Positions 8,082 through 17,213 of a DNA stretch of 64,000 nucleotides are shown here, one piece after another. The stretch spans positions 372,001 through 436,000 of the forward strand of contig NZ_CATNLZ010000023.1 in assembly GCF_950101795.1 (NCBI RefSeq), given 5' to 3'. The notes beneath the pieces were generated by a model. It saw only the letters and a program-made list of their open reading frames with translations, had not been told where the DNA came from and did no database searches. Every line of letters starts with the position of its first letter. Within the stretch, counting starts at the first letter, position 1. The stretch comes from Nocardioides sp. T2.26MG-1. GTDB lineage: Bacteria; Actinomycetota; Actinomycetes; Propionibacteriales; Nocardioidaceae. Made by a program: the position numbers and the translations under genes.

Positions 8082-10427
8082 GTGACCGTTGCCACATCGC
8101 GTCGTTGGGCCGGTGTGACTCGGGACCACGTGGACGCCACTCCGGCGTCCGGGATCGACCGCCGGTCGTTCCTCGGCTTCGTCGTGGCCGGCACGACGCT
8201 CGTCGCGGCCGCCGACCTGCTCGGCTCGCCCGCCGGCGCGGCGCCGGGCGTGCCCCAGCCGGCGGAGCTGTACGACCTCAACGACTTCCTCACCGAGGCC
8301 GCGACCCCGACCGCGAACCTGATCACGGTCACCGTCCATGACGACGGCACCGCCTCGTTCGAGCTGCCCCGGATGGAGGTCGGCCAGGGCATCACCACCT
8401 CGACCGCGATGCTGATCGCCGAGGAGCTCGAGCTGCCGGTGGAGAAGGTGCGGGTCACCCTGGCGGACGCCCGGCCCGAGCTGCTGTTCAACCAGCTGAC
8501 CGGCGGCTCCAACACCACGATCTCGACGTACACGCCGATCCGGGTCGCCGCGGCCGTCGCCAAGGGCGCGCTGCTCGAGGCCGCCGCGATCCAGCTCGGC
8601 GACACCGTCGAGAGCCTGCGGGCCCGCGCCGGGGTGATCCAGGCCCCCGACGGCCGCTCGCTGACGTACGCCGAGCTCGCGCGCGCGGCCGCGAGCCGCA
8701 CGACCCGGCCGGTGCGGGTGCGGCTCAAGGACCCGGCGGAGTTCCGGGTCGTCGGGGTCGGCCACGGCCGCATCGACGCCCGCGACGCCGTGACCGGGCG
8801 CAAGAGGTTCGCCACCGACCTGCGGGTGCCCGGAGCGCTGCCGACGATGGTCTGCCGCGCGCCCACCCTCAACGGCACCCCCCGGCGGCTGCGCAACAAG
8901 CGGACGATCCTCGCGATGCCGGGCGTGCGCGACGTCGCGCTCGTCGACACCGGCGTCGCCGTGCGGGCGGAGACCTTCGGCCAGTGCATCGAAGCGATCC
9001 GCGCGATGGACGTCGCCTGGGCCGACGGCCCGGTCGCCGGGCTCTCCGACGCCGACATCGTCGAGGAGCTCCGCGCGGCCGAGCTGCCGCTGCCCGCACT
9101 GCCGGACACGCCGCTCGCGCAGACCGTCGAGGTCGACGTGCTGTTCTACTTCCGCAGCAACTCCGCGATGGACACCAACGCCGCGATCGCCGACGTCCGC
9201 GCGGACCGCGCGACCGTCTGGGCCGGCCTCAAGTCGCCGATCACCGCCCAGGCGCGGATCGCCGAGGCCCTCGGGCTCGACCAGGATGCCGTGACCGTAC
9301 ACGTCGTCCAGGGCGGCGGGTCGTTCGGGCGCCGGCTGTTCTTCGACGGCGCCCTCGAGGCCGCGAAGATCTCCCAGGCGATGGGCAAGCCGGTCAAGCT
9401 CATGTGGCACCGCGCCGACGACGCCCGGGTCGGCCGCGGCCACCCGATGGCGACCAGCCGGGTGCGCGCCGTGCACGCGGGCGGGCAGGTGCTCGCGTTC
9501 CAGCAGAGCCACACCAGCGTCGAGACCGACTTCCGCCACGGGCTCGGCGAGATCATCACCGCGCGCTCGGCCGACCTGCCCACCGGCCTGGGCAACCTCG
9601 GCTTCGCCGAGACGGTCTTCGAGCTCACCCAGGAGGTCCCCTACGACTTCGGGGCGATCACCCAGACGCTGACCGAGACCGACGACCGCTTCAACACCGG
9701 CAGCATGCGCAACATCTACTCACCCGACGTCCGCACCGCCGGCGAGCTCGCGGTCGACCGGCTCGCCGAGGCGATGGGCCAGGACCCCTACGAGTTCCGC
9801 CGCGCCCACCTGCGCAACGGCCGGGTCCGGGCGGTGCTCGACGCGGTCGCCGAGGCCGGCCGGTGGGGACGGCCGATGCCCACCGGCACCGCCCAGGGCA
9901 TCGCGATCCACAAGGAGTACAAGGGCTGCAGCGCGTGCCTGGTCGAGATCGACTGCCGGCCCGAGCAGACCGGGCGCGACATCCGCGACGGCGTGGGCGG
10001 CCCTCGGGTCACCAAGGCCGTGTTCGCCGTCGACGTCGGCCTGGTGCTCAACCCGCGCGGCCTCGAGGCGCAGATGCAGGGCGGCATCAACGACGGCATC
10101 GCACTCGCCCTGACCTCGAGCATGCACCTGCGCGACGGACACTTCCTCGAGGCCAGCTGGGACAACTACTTCTACACCCGGCAGTGGAACACCCCGCCCG
10201 AGGTCGAGGTGATCGTGATGCCCTCGGACAGCGGCCAGCCCGGCGGGGCCGGCGAGGCCGGGGTGGCGGCGACCTTCGCCGCGGTCGCGTGCGCCTATGC
10301 CCGCGCGACCGGCGAGGTGCCGGCGTACTTCCCGGTCAACCACCGCGACCCGCTGGCGTTCCGGGTGAAGCCGTTCGTGCCGCCGGTCCCGCAGTCCCCG
10401 ACCAACGGCCGCAAGCTGGCCTGGTGA
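8082..10427 (+). CDS. Molybdenum hydroxylase large subunit, IorB type, TAT-exported
   Basis: A 781-residue xanthine dehydrogenase-family catalytic subunit closest in architecture to isoquinoline 1-oxidoreductase beta (IorB). A twin-arginine signal (DRRSFLGFVVAGTTLVAAA, RR at 27-28) shows export in folded form. Pterin-site motifs follow: MEVGQGITTS, VVQGGGSFGRR, and the catalytic Glu in GGAGEAGVAATFAAV. The upstream GTG at 8082 is used here; a GTG at 8115 would still keep the TAT motif. The [2Fe-2S] partner follows after 10 nt. Substrates of this family are aldehydes or N-heterocycles; the real one is unknown, and electrons probably pass to a membrane cytochrome or quinone rather than NAD, since no FAD subunit gene is present. 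Confidence 0.85.
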   Translation: MTVATSRRWAGVTRDHVDATPASGIDRRSFLGFVVAGTTLVAAADLLGSPAGAAPGVPQPAELYDLNDFLTEAATPTANLITVTVHDDGTASFELPRMEVGQGITTSTAMLIAEELELPVEKVRVTLADARPELLFNQLTGGSNTTISTYTPIRVAAAVAKGALLEAAAIQLGDTVESLRARAGVIQAPDGRSLTYAELARAAASRTTRPVRVRLKDPAEFRVVGVGHGRIDARDAVTGRKRFATDLRVPGALPTMVCRAPTLNGTPRRLRNKRTILAMPGVRDVALVDTGVAVRAETFGQCIEAIRAMDVAWADGPVAGLSDADIVEELRAAELPLPALPDTPLAQTVEVDVLFYFRSNSAMDTNAAIADVRADRATVWAGLKSPITAQARIAEALGLDQDAVTVHVVQGGGSFGRRLFFDGALEAAKISQAMGKPVKLMWHRADDARVGRGHPMATSRVRAVHAGGQVLAFQQSHTSVETDFRHGLGEIITARSADLPTGLGNLGFAETVFELTQEVPYDFGAITQTLTETDDRFNTGSMRNIYSPDVRTAGELAVDRLAEAMGQDPYEFRRAHLRNGRVRAVLDAVAEAGRWGRPMPTGTAQGIAIHKEYKGCSACLVEIDCRPEQTGRDIRDGVGGPRVTKAVFAVDVGLVLNPRGLEAQMQGGINDGIALALTSSMHLRDGHFLEASWDNYFYTRQWNTPPEVEVIVMPSDSGQPGGAGEAGVAATFAAVACAYARATGEVPAYFPVNHRDPLAFRVKPFVPPVPQSPTNGRKLAW

Positions 10428-10437
10428 GGAGCCGCTG

Positions 10438-10923
10438 ATGCCCCGGCAGACCTTCGTCCTCAACGGCAGGAGCGTCACTGTCGACGTCCACGACGACGTG
10501 CGCGTGCTGTGGGTGCTGCGCGACCTGCTCGGCGTGACCGGGCCCAAGTACGGCTGCGGCATCAACGTCTGCAAGGCCTGCACCTCCCACCTCAACGGCC
10601 GCGCCTTCAACCCGTGCTCGGTGCGGGTCGGCGACCTGCGGCCCCACGACCGGGTGACCACGATCGAGGGGCTGGCCGACACCGGTGAGGCGGCCGGGGC
10701 CGACCTGCACCCGATGCAGCAGGCCTGGCTCGACCGTGACGTCGCGCAGTGCGGCTACTGCCAGCCCGGCCAGATCATGGCGGCGGTCGCGCTGGTGCGG
10801 AAGGTACGCCGGGAGGGCCGGTCGGTCACCGACGCGGACCTCGACGCGATCCGCAACATCTGCCGCTGCGGCACCTACACCCGGATCCGGGAGGCCATCG
10901 CCCAGGGCGAGCGGCGCATGTGA
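10438..10923 (+). CDS. [2Fe-2S] subunit of the IorB-type oxidase
   Basis: A 161-residue two-cluster protein. The plant-ferredoxin-like N-terminal cluster has Cys40, Cys45, Cys48 and Cys60; the C-terminal helical domain has the CGYCQPGQIM and ICRCGTYTRIREAI cysteines. The first loop reads CGINVCKACTS where most homologues have CGAC, a minor variation that keeps all ligands. It has no signal of its own, so it should ride with the TAT-exported large subunit. It lies 10 nt after iorB, in one operon. Confidence 0.9.
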   Translation: MPRQTFVLNGRSVTVDVHDDVRVLWVLRDLLGVTGPKYGCGINVCKACTSHLNGRAFNPCSVRVGDLRPHDRVTTIEGLADTGEAAGADLHPMQQAWLDRDVAQCGYCQPGQIMAAVALVRKVRREGRSVTDADLDAIRNICRCGTYTRIREAIAQGERRM

Positions 10924-10938
10924 GGCGGTGCCGGCGGC

Positions 10939-12780
10939 TCAGGAGCCGGTGTCGGCCGCGGGCAGCCACACCCGGAACGTGCTGCCGCGACCCAGCTCGG
11001 ACTCGATCTCGATCTGACCGCCGTGCCGGTCGACGATCCGGCGCACGATCGCCAGACCCAGGCCGGTGCCCGGCTGGGCGACCGCCTCGGGGTTGGACGA
11101 GCGGAAGAACTCGGTGCCGAGCCGGAGCAGGTCGTCCTGGGAGATCCCGATGCCCTCGTCGGCGACCGTGAGCAGCACGTCGTTGCCGACCCGCTCGACG
11201 CCGATCCGTACGGCGCCCTCGGCCCGGGTGTACTTCACCGCGTTGCTGACCAGGTTGGCGGCGACCCGGTCGAGCTCGTCGTGGTCGCCGAGCGCGTAGG
11301 CCGGCTCGTCCGGGAGCGTGACGGTCACGTCGAGCTGCTTCTGCTTCGCGGCGACCATCGTCAGGTCGACGACGTCGTCGACGATCCGGGCCAGGTCGAC
11401 CGGGGCGGCGATCACCGTGTCGTCGGGGTCGCCGACCTTGGACAACAGCAGCAGGTCGTCGATGACGCGCACCATCCGCCGCGCGCCCCGGTCCATGGCG
11501 TTGAGCGAGGTGCGGGTGGTGCCGGAGAGGTCGGGGGAGGACTCGAGCATCTCGAGGTGCCCCATCACGGAGGTGAGCGGGTTCTTGAGCTCGTGGGCGA
11601 CGGTGGCGATCAGCTGGCCCTTGTAGGCGTCGAGCTCCTGGAGCTCCTCGACCAGCTCGTGCTCGCGCTCGAAGATCCGGGCGTTGAGGATCGCGCGGCC
11701 CAGGTCGTGGCCGATGTCGAGCGCCGCGGTCGCCTCGGCCTCGGTCCACTCCGGGGCGCCGGCCGCCCGGGTCAGCACCAGGTTGCCGAGACACTCGGGT
11801 CCCGCTCCCAGGGGCGTGAACAGCAGCGACTCGACCCCGATCTCACGGAGGAATGCGAGCACCACCTCACCCTGCTCGGGGGTGATCGTCGGCCCGAACT
11901 CGCGGTCGGGGGCGACCACCGACACCTGCTGGCGCTCCCACGCCAGACGGGCGGCGCCCTCGGCGATCGTGATCAGCTCGGGCGTGAGGTGGACGTGGCT
12001 GCCGTCGGAGGAGTAGATCTCGCCCCGGGCCCCGCCGTGGTCGTCGCGGTCGAAGGTCTGCAGCCACATCCCGGCCGCCCGGAAGCCCTCGACGACCGCC
12101 TCGCGGCTGTCGGCGACGATCCGGTCGAGGCTGAGCTGGGCGGTCGCGGTGCGCACGATCCTGCGGGCCGCGTCGGCCATCCGCACCTGTTCGGCGAGCC
12201 GCTCGCGCTCGAGCGCGACGAGGACGGCTCGGCGCGCCTGCTCGGCGTACTGGTTGAGCACCGCGCGCTGCCCGCGGCCCGGTCGCCGCCCGTCCACGGG
12301 CAGGTCGATGGCCAGCGAGCCGCGCAGGGCGCCGTCGTCGTCGTACAGCGGTGCGACCAGCATGTCGAGCGGGTGCCAGGCGTCGGCGGTGTCGATCGGG
12401 TCGATGTCGGGGACCCAGCCCCAGTCCTCGCCGGCGCTGGGGTCCAGCCGCTCGTGCGGGACGAAGCGCAGCAGGCCCCAGTCGTCGGCCTTCTCGAGCT
12501 CGCCGGTGAGGCGGTCCACGGGGGTGCGCCGGCCCTGGAGCTGCACCCGGGCGGCGTCGCTCCCGGCGACCGCCATGACCTCCATCTTGCCGTCCTCACG
12601 GACGGCGCTGATCGCGGCGACCCCGAACCCGGCCAGCTGGGTCACGCCCTCGGCGATCAGCTGCAGGGCGTCCCGAGACGGGGCATCGGACCAACTCGCG
12701 GGCGCGCTGGTGACCGGCGGGTCCTGGGGGGTCTCCCGAGTCAATGGGTCCTCGTGTCGGTGGGTGGTCGCTCGCCTCAT
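10939..12780 (-). CDS. GAF-domain sensor histidine kinase (paralogue 2)
   Basis: This 613-residue kinase is a close paralogue of the one at 6263-8056, with the same order: N-terminal SRDALQLIAEGVTQLAGF sensor segment, second GAF-like region, HisKA (TVAHELKNPLTSVMGHL), HATPase (GTGLGLAIVRRIVDRH). The ATG at 12780 is preferred because the frame further upstream runs into the purF promoter; a later GTG near the SDAPSRD segment is also possible. It is soluble, with no neighbouring response regulator, and converges on the iorA-like gene with a 15-nt gap. Confidence 0.88.
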   Translation of the reverse strand: MRRATTHRHEDPLTRETPQDPPVTSAPASWSDAPSRDALQLIAEGVTQLAGFGVAAISAVREDGKMEVMAVAGSDAARVQLQGRRTPVDRLTGELEKADDWGLLRFVPHERLDPSAGEDWGWVPDIDPIDTADAWHPLDMLVAPLYDDDGALRGSLAIDLPVDGRRPGRGQRAVLNQYAEQARRAVLVALERERLAEQVRMADAARRIVRTATAQLSLDRIVADSREAVVEGFRAAGMWLQTFDRDDHGGARGEIYSSDGSHVHLTPELITIAEGAARLAWERQQVSVVAPDREFGPTITPEQGEVVLAFLREIGVESLLFTPLGAGPECLGNLVLTRAAGAPEWTEAEATAALDIGHDLGRAILNARIFEREHELVEELQELDAYKGQLIATVAHELKNPLTSVMGHLEMLESSPDLSGTTRTSLNAMDRGARRMVRVIDDLLLLSKVGDPDDTVIAAPVDLARIVDDVVDLTMVAAKQKQLDVTVTLPDEPAYALGDHDELDRVAANLVSNAVKYTRAEGAVRIGVERVGNDVLLTVADEGIGISQDDLLRLGTEFFRSSNPEAVAQPGTGLGLAIVRRIVDRHGGQIEIESELGRGSTFRVWLPAADTGS

Positions 12781-12863
12781 GCTACGGGCGTGAGACGGGG
12801 AGGGTGCCCGTTTCTGCCCGGTCAACGGCGAGACGCCGAATGGGACACGCGGTACCCGGGCCA

Positions 12864-12869
12864 TAGACT
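12864..12869 (+). promoter_or_regulatory. purF -10 box, leaderless promoter
   Basis: TAGACT matches the TANNNT -10 consensus and ends 6 nt before the purF GTG, so transcription would begin at or next to the start codon. Confidence 0.55.
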
Positions 12870-12875
12870 CCCCAT

Positions 12876-14420
12876 GTGCCCTTCGAGAGCAGCCCCCGCA
12901 AGGGAGGCGACGGCCGGCTGACCGCGGCGCTCGACCCCCACGAGCAGGGACCCCAGGACGCCTGCGGCGTGTTCGGCGTCTGGGCGCCCGGCGAGGACGT
13001 CGCCAAGCTGACCTACTTCGGCCTCTACGCGCTGCAGCACCGGGGCCAGGAGTCCGCCGGCATCGCGGTCAGCAACGGCCGCCAGATCCTGGTCTACAAG
13101 GACATGGGCCTGGTCTCCCAGGTCTTCGACGAGACCACGCTCGCCTCGCTCAACGGCCACCTCGCGATCGGCCACTGCCGCTACTCCACCACCGGCGCCA
13201 GCACCTGGCAGAACGCGCAGCCGACGTTCCGGCCGACCGCCGACGGCTCGATCGCGCTCGGCCACAACGGCAACCTGATCAACACCCACGACCTGGCCCA
13301 GATGGTGGTCGACCTCCCGGGACCCGACGACGAGCTCGAGCTGCACACCCGCCCGGCCGAGCCGTCCACCAACGACACCGGGCTGGTGACCGCGCTCCTC
13401 GCGCACCACCCCGACACCTCGCTGGAGCTGCGCGCGCTCGAGGTGCTGCCGCAGCTGCAGGGCGCGTTCTGCTTCGTGTGGATGAACGAGAACACGCTGT
13501 ACGCCGCGCGCGACCCCCAGGGCATCCGCCCGCTGGTGCTCGGCCGCCTGGAGCGCGGCTGGGTGGTGGCCAGCGAGGACGCCGCGCTCGCCACCATCGG
13601 TGCCAGCGTGGTCCGCGAGGTCGAGCCCGGCGAGCTGCTCGTCATCGACGAGAACGGCCTGCGCTCCCACCGGTTCGCGCCCGCCGCGCCCAAGGGGTGC
13701 GTGTTCGAGTACGTCTACCTCGCCCGCCCCGACGCCACGATCAGCGGCCGCAGCGTCCACGAGTCCCGGGTCGAGATGGGCCGCCAGCTGGCCCGCGAGT
13801 TCCCGGTCGACGCCGACCTGGTGATCCCGGTGCCGGAGTCCGGCACCCCGGCGGCGGCCGGGTACGCCGAGGAGAGCGGCATCCCGTTCGGGCAGGGGTT
13901 CGTCAAGAACGCCTACGTCGGGCGCACGTTCATCCAGCCCAGCCAGACGCTCCGTCAGCTCGGCATCCGGCTCAAGCTCAACGCCCTGGAGCACATGATC
14001 CGCGGCAAGCGGATCGTGGTCGTCGACGACTCGATCGTGCGCGGCAACACCCAGCGCGCCCAGGTCCGGATGCTGCGTGAGGCCGGGGCGCGCGAGGTGC
14101 ACGTGCGGATCTCGAGCCCGCCGGTCAAGTGGCCCTGCTTCTACGGCATCGACTTCGCCACCCGCGCCGAGCTGATCGCCAACGGCCTGACGCCCGAGGA
14201 GATCGCGGCCAGCATCGGCGCCGACAGCCTGGGCTACATCTCCTTGGAGGGGATGGTCGACTCCACCGGCCAGCAGCCCGAGCGGCTCTGCCAGGCGTGC
14301 TTCACCGGCGAGTACCCGATCGCGCTGCCCGACGAGAGCCTGCTCGGCAAGCACCTGCTGGAGTCCTCGATCCAGGCGCCGACGTACGGCAAGTCGCTGC
14401 CCGTCCTGAACAACCCCTGA
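12876..14420 (+). CDS. purF: Amidophosphoribosyltransferase
   Basis: This 514-residue enzyme catalyses the first committed purine step, PRPP plus glutamine to phosphoribosylamine. The glutaminase nucleophile Cys30 follows a propeptide (DACGVFGVW), so autocleavage is expected. NTN-hydrolase motifs LQHRGQESAG and GHNGNL are present, and the PRPP loop reads VVVDDSIVRGNT. The GTG start at 12876 fits both the propeptide length and the -10 box 6 nt upstream; the overlapping ATG at 12874 is in another frame. purM follows after 26 nt. Confidence 0.97.
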   Translation: MPFESSPRKGGDGRLTAALDPHEQGPQDACGVFGVWAPGEDVAKLTYFGLYALQHRGQESAGIAVSNGRQILVYKDMGLVSQVFDETTLASLNGHLAIGHCRYSTTGASTWQNAQPTFRPTADGSIALGHNGNLINTHDLAQMVVDLPGPDDELELHTRPAEPSTNDTGLVTALLAHHPDTSLELRALEVLPQLQGAFCFVWMNENTLYAARDPQGIRPLVLGRLERGWVVASEDAALATIGASVVREVEPGELLVIDENGLRSHRFAPAAPKGCVFEYVYLARPDATISGRSVHESRVEMGRQLAREFPVDADLVIPVPESGTPAAAGYAEESGIPFGQGFVKNAYVGRTFIQPSQTLRQLGIRLKLNALEHMIRGKRIVVVDDSIVRGNTQRAQVRMLREAGAREVHVRISSPPVKWPCFYGIDFATRAELIANGLTPEEIAASIGADSLGYISLEGMVDSTGQQPERLCQACFTGEYPIALPDESLLGKHLLESSIQAPTYGKSLPVLNNP

Positions 14421-14446
14421 CCGATCGACCCCGACGAGGAGCTCCC

Positions 14447-15523
14447 GTGAGCGAGTCGAACGCGTACGCCGAGGCCGGCGTCAACATCCAGGCCGCCGAC
14501 ACGGCGATCGAGCTGATGAAGGGCTGGATCGACAAGGCCCGCCGGCCCGAGATGATCGGGGGGCTCGGCGGCTTCGCGGGGCTGTTCGACGCCTCCGCGC
14601 TGACCCGCTACACCCGCCCGCTGCTGGCGACGTCGACCGACGGGGTCGGCACGAAGGTCGCGATCGCGCAGGCGATGGACGTCCACGACACGATCGGCTT
14701 CGACCTGGTCGGCATGGTCGTCGACGACCTCGTGGTCTGCGGCGCCGAGCCGCTGTTCATGACCGACTACATCGCCACCGGGCGGGTCGACCCCGAGAAG
14801 ATCGCCGCGATCGTCAAGGGCATCGCCGAGGGCTGTGTGCTCGCCGGGTGCGCGCTCATCGGCGGGGAGACCGCCGAGCACCCCGGGCTGCTCGGGCCCG
14901 ACGACTACGACGTGGCGGGTGCGACCACCGGCGTGGTCGAGGCGGACAAGCTGCTCGGACCGGGCCGGGTGCGCCCCGGGGACGTCGTGATCGCGATGGA
15001 GGCCTCCGGGCTGCACTCCAACGGCTACTCCCTGGTGCGGCACGTGCTGCTCCAGAAGGCCGGCCTGCCCCTGGAGGGGCACGTCGACGAGCTCGGTCGC
15101 ACGCTCGGCGAGGAGCTGCTCGAGCCGACCCGGATCTACGCGAAGGCGTGCCTCGACCTCGCCGAGCGCACCCGGACCCACGCGATGTCGCACATCACCG
15201 GCGGCGGCCTGGCCGCCAACCTCGAGCGGGTGCTGCCCGTCGAGCTGACCGTGACGATCGAGCGCCGTACCTGGACCCCCGCGCCCGTGTTCGACCTGGT
15301 CCGCCGGGTCGGCGACGTCCCGCAGCCCGACCTGGAGGCGACACTCAACTGCGGCGTCGGGATGGTCGCGCTGACCGACCCCGAGGACGCCGACGCGGCG
15401 ATCGCGGTCCTCGGGGAGCACGGCGTACGCGCCTGGATCGCCGGTGAGGTCAGCGCCGACCTCGGCGGCGACACCGCCCGCGGCGGGGGGGTCGAGCTGG
15501 TCGGACAGCACCCCGGCTGGTGA
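14447..15523 (+). CDS. purM: Phosphoribosylformylglycinamidine cyclo-ligase
   Basis: This 358-residue AIR synthetase converts FGAM to AIR with ATP, the fifth purine step. Family motifs are clear: YAEAGVNIQAAD, the ATSTDGVGTKV loop, IGGETAEHPG, SGLHSNGYSLVR and the SHITGGGLAANL segment. The GTG start at 14447 has GACGAGGAG a few bases upstream. It is placed 26 nt after purF, the usual actinobacterial arrangement. Confidence 0.97.
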   Translation: MSESNAYAEAGVNIQAADTAIELMKGWIDKARRPEMIGGLGGFAGLFDASALTRYTRPLLATSTDGVGTKVAIAQAMDVHDTIGFDLVGMVVDDLVVCGAEPLFMTDYIATGRVDPEKIAAIVKGIAEGCVLAGCALIGGETAEHPGLLGPDDYDVAGATTGVVEADKLLGPGRVRPGDVVIAMEASGLHSNGYSLVRHVLLQKAGLPLEGHVDELGRTLGEELLEPTRIYAKACLDLAERTRTHAMSHITGGGLAANLERVLPVELTVTIERRTWTPAPVFDLVRRVGDVPQPDLEATLNCGVGMVALTDPEDADAAIAVLGEHGVRAWIAGEVSADLGGDTARGGGVELVGQHPGW

Positions 15524-15673
15524 GTTTCGGGCCGGTTCCCGGTCTCGAGGGTCGAAAACACCGAACGGATGTGCGGGAACACCCGCCCAGCAGGTAGCGT
15601 TGCCCCCACGAGAAAACTTTGAGACAGCCCGGGTGCCATGTGCCCCGGCCGAGCGTGCGAGGGGGCTGACCCT

Positions 15674-15862
15674 ATGGGGCGCGGCCGAGCGAAAGCCAAG
15701 CAGACGAAGGTCGCCCGCGACCTGAAGTACCGCACTCACGAGACGGACTTCGGGGCCCTGGCCAACGAGCTGCACGGGCGAAGCGACGATGACGACACCG
15801 ACCAGGTCGAGCCGGAAGTGCTCGAGAAGTGGTCGGACTACACGGGTCCCGCGCGCGACTGA
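15674..15862 (+). CDS. DUF3073 small protein
   Basis: A 62-residue protein conserved in actinobacteria, usually next to purM as here. The basic N-terminus (MGRGRAKAKQTKVARDLKY) is followed by an acidic DDDDTDQVEPE tract. The ATG at 15674 is chosen because the family begins MGRGRAK, and GAGGGGG lies 9 nt upstream. A TAGCGT -10 box at about 15594 suggests its own promoter. Function unknown. Confidence 0.9.
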   Translation: MGRGRAKAKQTKVARDLKYRTHETDFGALANELHGRSDDDDTDQVEPEVLEKWSDYTGPARD

Positions 15863-15935
15863 GCGTCTTCTGATCGTGGAGCCACCGGCGCGTCGGCTCT
15901 CCTGACCCGTCATCGTGTGGTCGGTGTGCTCAGCG

Positions 15936-16006
15936 GTGTTGTCGTTTGGTCACCAACGACGACTCTGGACCGATCCGAGCTGCGGTTGGTGACCAAACGA
16001 CAACAC
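15936..16006. repeat. 22-bp perfect inverted repeat between convergent genes
   Basis: Arms 15936-15957 and 15985-16006 are perfect reverse complements (start GTGTTGTCG, end CGACAACAC) around a 27-nt loop. It fills the gap between DUF3073 and the leftward dehydrogenase. There is no T-tract on either strand, so it is terminator-like but not a classical intrinsic terminator. Confidence 0.8.
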
Positions 16007-16016
16007 TCCGCACACC

Positions 16017-17114
16017 TCAGCGGGCGCTGAGCCACATCCCCCGCAGCCGGCTGACCTCACGCATCCGCTGCTCGGCGAGCCGGTCGGCGGCGATCGCGGG
16101 CGGTACGCCGTCGGACGCGGCGCGCTCGAACACGCTCAGCGTGGTGTCGAAGATGCCGGTGGCGCGCTGGTGGGCGCGCTCGAAGGAGAAGCCCTCGAGC
16201 TCGTCGGCGACCTGGATCAGCCCGCCGGAGTTCACGCAGTAGTCGGGGGCGTAGAGGATGCCCTGCTCCTCGAGCGCCTTCTCGACGCCGGGGTGGGCCA
16301 GCTGGTTGTTGGCCGCGCCGCACACGATGCGGGCCGAGAGCCCCTCGACGACCTCGTCGGTCAGCGCCCCGCCGAGGGCGCACGGCGCGTAGACGTCGAG
16401 CGTCGAGGCGACCAGCTCCTCGGTCGACGCCACGACCCGCACGGACGGGTGCTCGCCGCGGACCCGCTCGACCGCCGCGGCGTCCACGTCGGTGACCACG
16501 ACGGTGGCGCCGTCCTCGACGAGGTGGCGCACGAGGTGGTGGCCGACCTTGCCGACGCCGGCGACGCCGACGACCCGGCCCTCGAGCGAGGCCGTGCCCC
16601 ACGCGACGGTCGCGGCCGCACGCATGCCCTGGAACACGCCGTACGCCGTGAGCACCGAGCTGTCGCCGGCGCCGCCGTGCGCCACGGTCCGGCCGGTGAC
16701 GAACGAGCACTCGCGCGCGATCACGTCCATGTCGGTCGAGTTCGTCCCGACGTCGCAGGCGGTGTAGTAGCGCCCGCCGAGGGACTGCACGTGGCGGCCG
16801 TAGGCGCGCAGCAGCGGCTCGGACTTCTGGGTGGTCGGATCGCCGATGATCACGGCCTTGCCGCCGCCGAGGTCGAGCCCGGCGAGCGCGGCCTTGTAGG
16901 ACATGCCGCGCGAGAGGTTGAGGACGTCGCGGACCGCGTCGGCGGTCGAGGCGTAGGGGTAGAAGCGGGTGCCGCCGAGGGCGGGACCGAGCGCGGTGGA
17001 GTGGATCGCGATGATCGCGCGGAGGCCGGTGGCCGGGTCGTTGGCGAAGACGACCTGCTCGTGCCCGGAGCCCAGCTCGAACACGTCAGCAGGGGTGACA
17101 GCGGGTGCAGACAT
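16017..17114 (-). CDS. Leu/Val/Phe dehydrogenase (Glu/Leu dehydrogenase family)
   Basis: This 365-residue enzyme reversibly deaminates a branched-chain or aromatic amino acid with NAD. The N-terminal catalytic domain carries [31 protein letters not shown] with two catalytic Lys, and [13 protein letters not shown]; the Rossmann domain has [12 protein letters not shown], and [12 protein letters not shown] lies near the end. Length matches Streptomyces valine dehydrogenase (about 364). The ATG at 17114 begins [15 protein letters not shown]; a longer frame adds a Pro-rich stretch unlikely to be translated. Valine/leucine preference cannot be read from sequence alone. Confidence 0.92.
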   Translation of the reverse strand: MSAPAVTPADVFELGSGHEQVVFANDPATGLRAIIAIHSTALGPALGGTRFYPYASTADAVRDVLNLSRGMSYKAALAGLDLGGGKAVIIGDPTTQKSEPLLRAYGRHVQSLGGRYYTACDVGTNSTDMDVIARECSFVTGRTVAHGGAGDSSVLTAYGVFQGMRAAATVAWGTASLEGRVVGVAGVGKVGHHLVRHLVEDGATVVVTDVDAAAVERVRGEHPSVRVVASTEELVASTLDVYAPCALGGALTDEVVEGLSARIVCGAANNQLAHPGVEKALEEQGILYAPDYCVNSGGLIQVADELEGFSFERAHQRATGIFDTTLSVFERAASDGVPPAIAADRLAEQRMREVSRLRGMWLSAR

Positions 17115-17213
17115 GGATGGTGCCCACTTTCGTTTCGGCCACGGGGGTGGTGTGGCGCGGTCAGGGGGACCCGGCAGGGATGGCGCCGTGTCCTGCCTCA
17201 CACGGTAGCCCGA

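Noticed and set aside
12874..12876. ATG as purF start
   Set aside because: Out of frame with the enzyme; the GTG two bases later is in frame and sets the propeptide.
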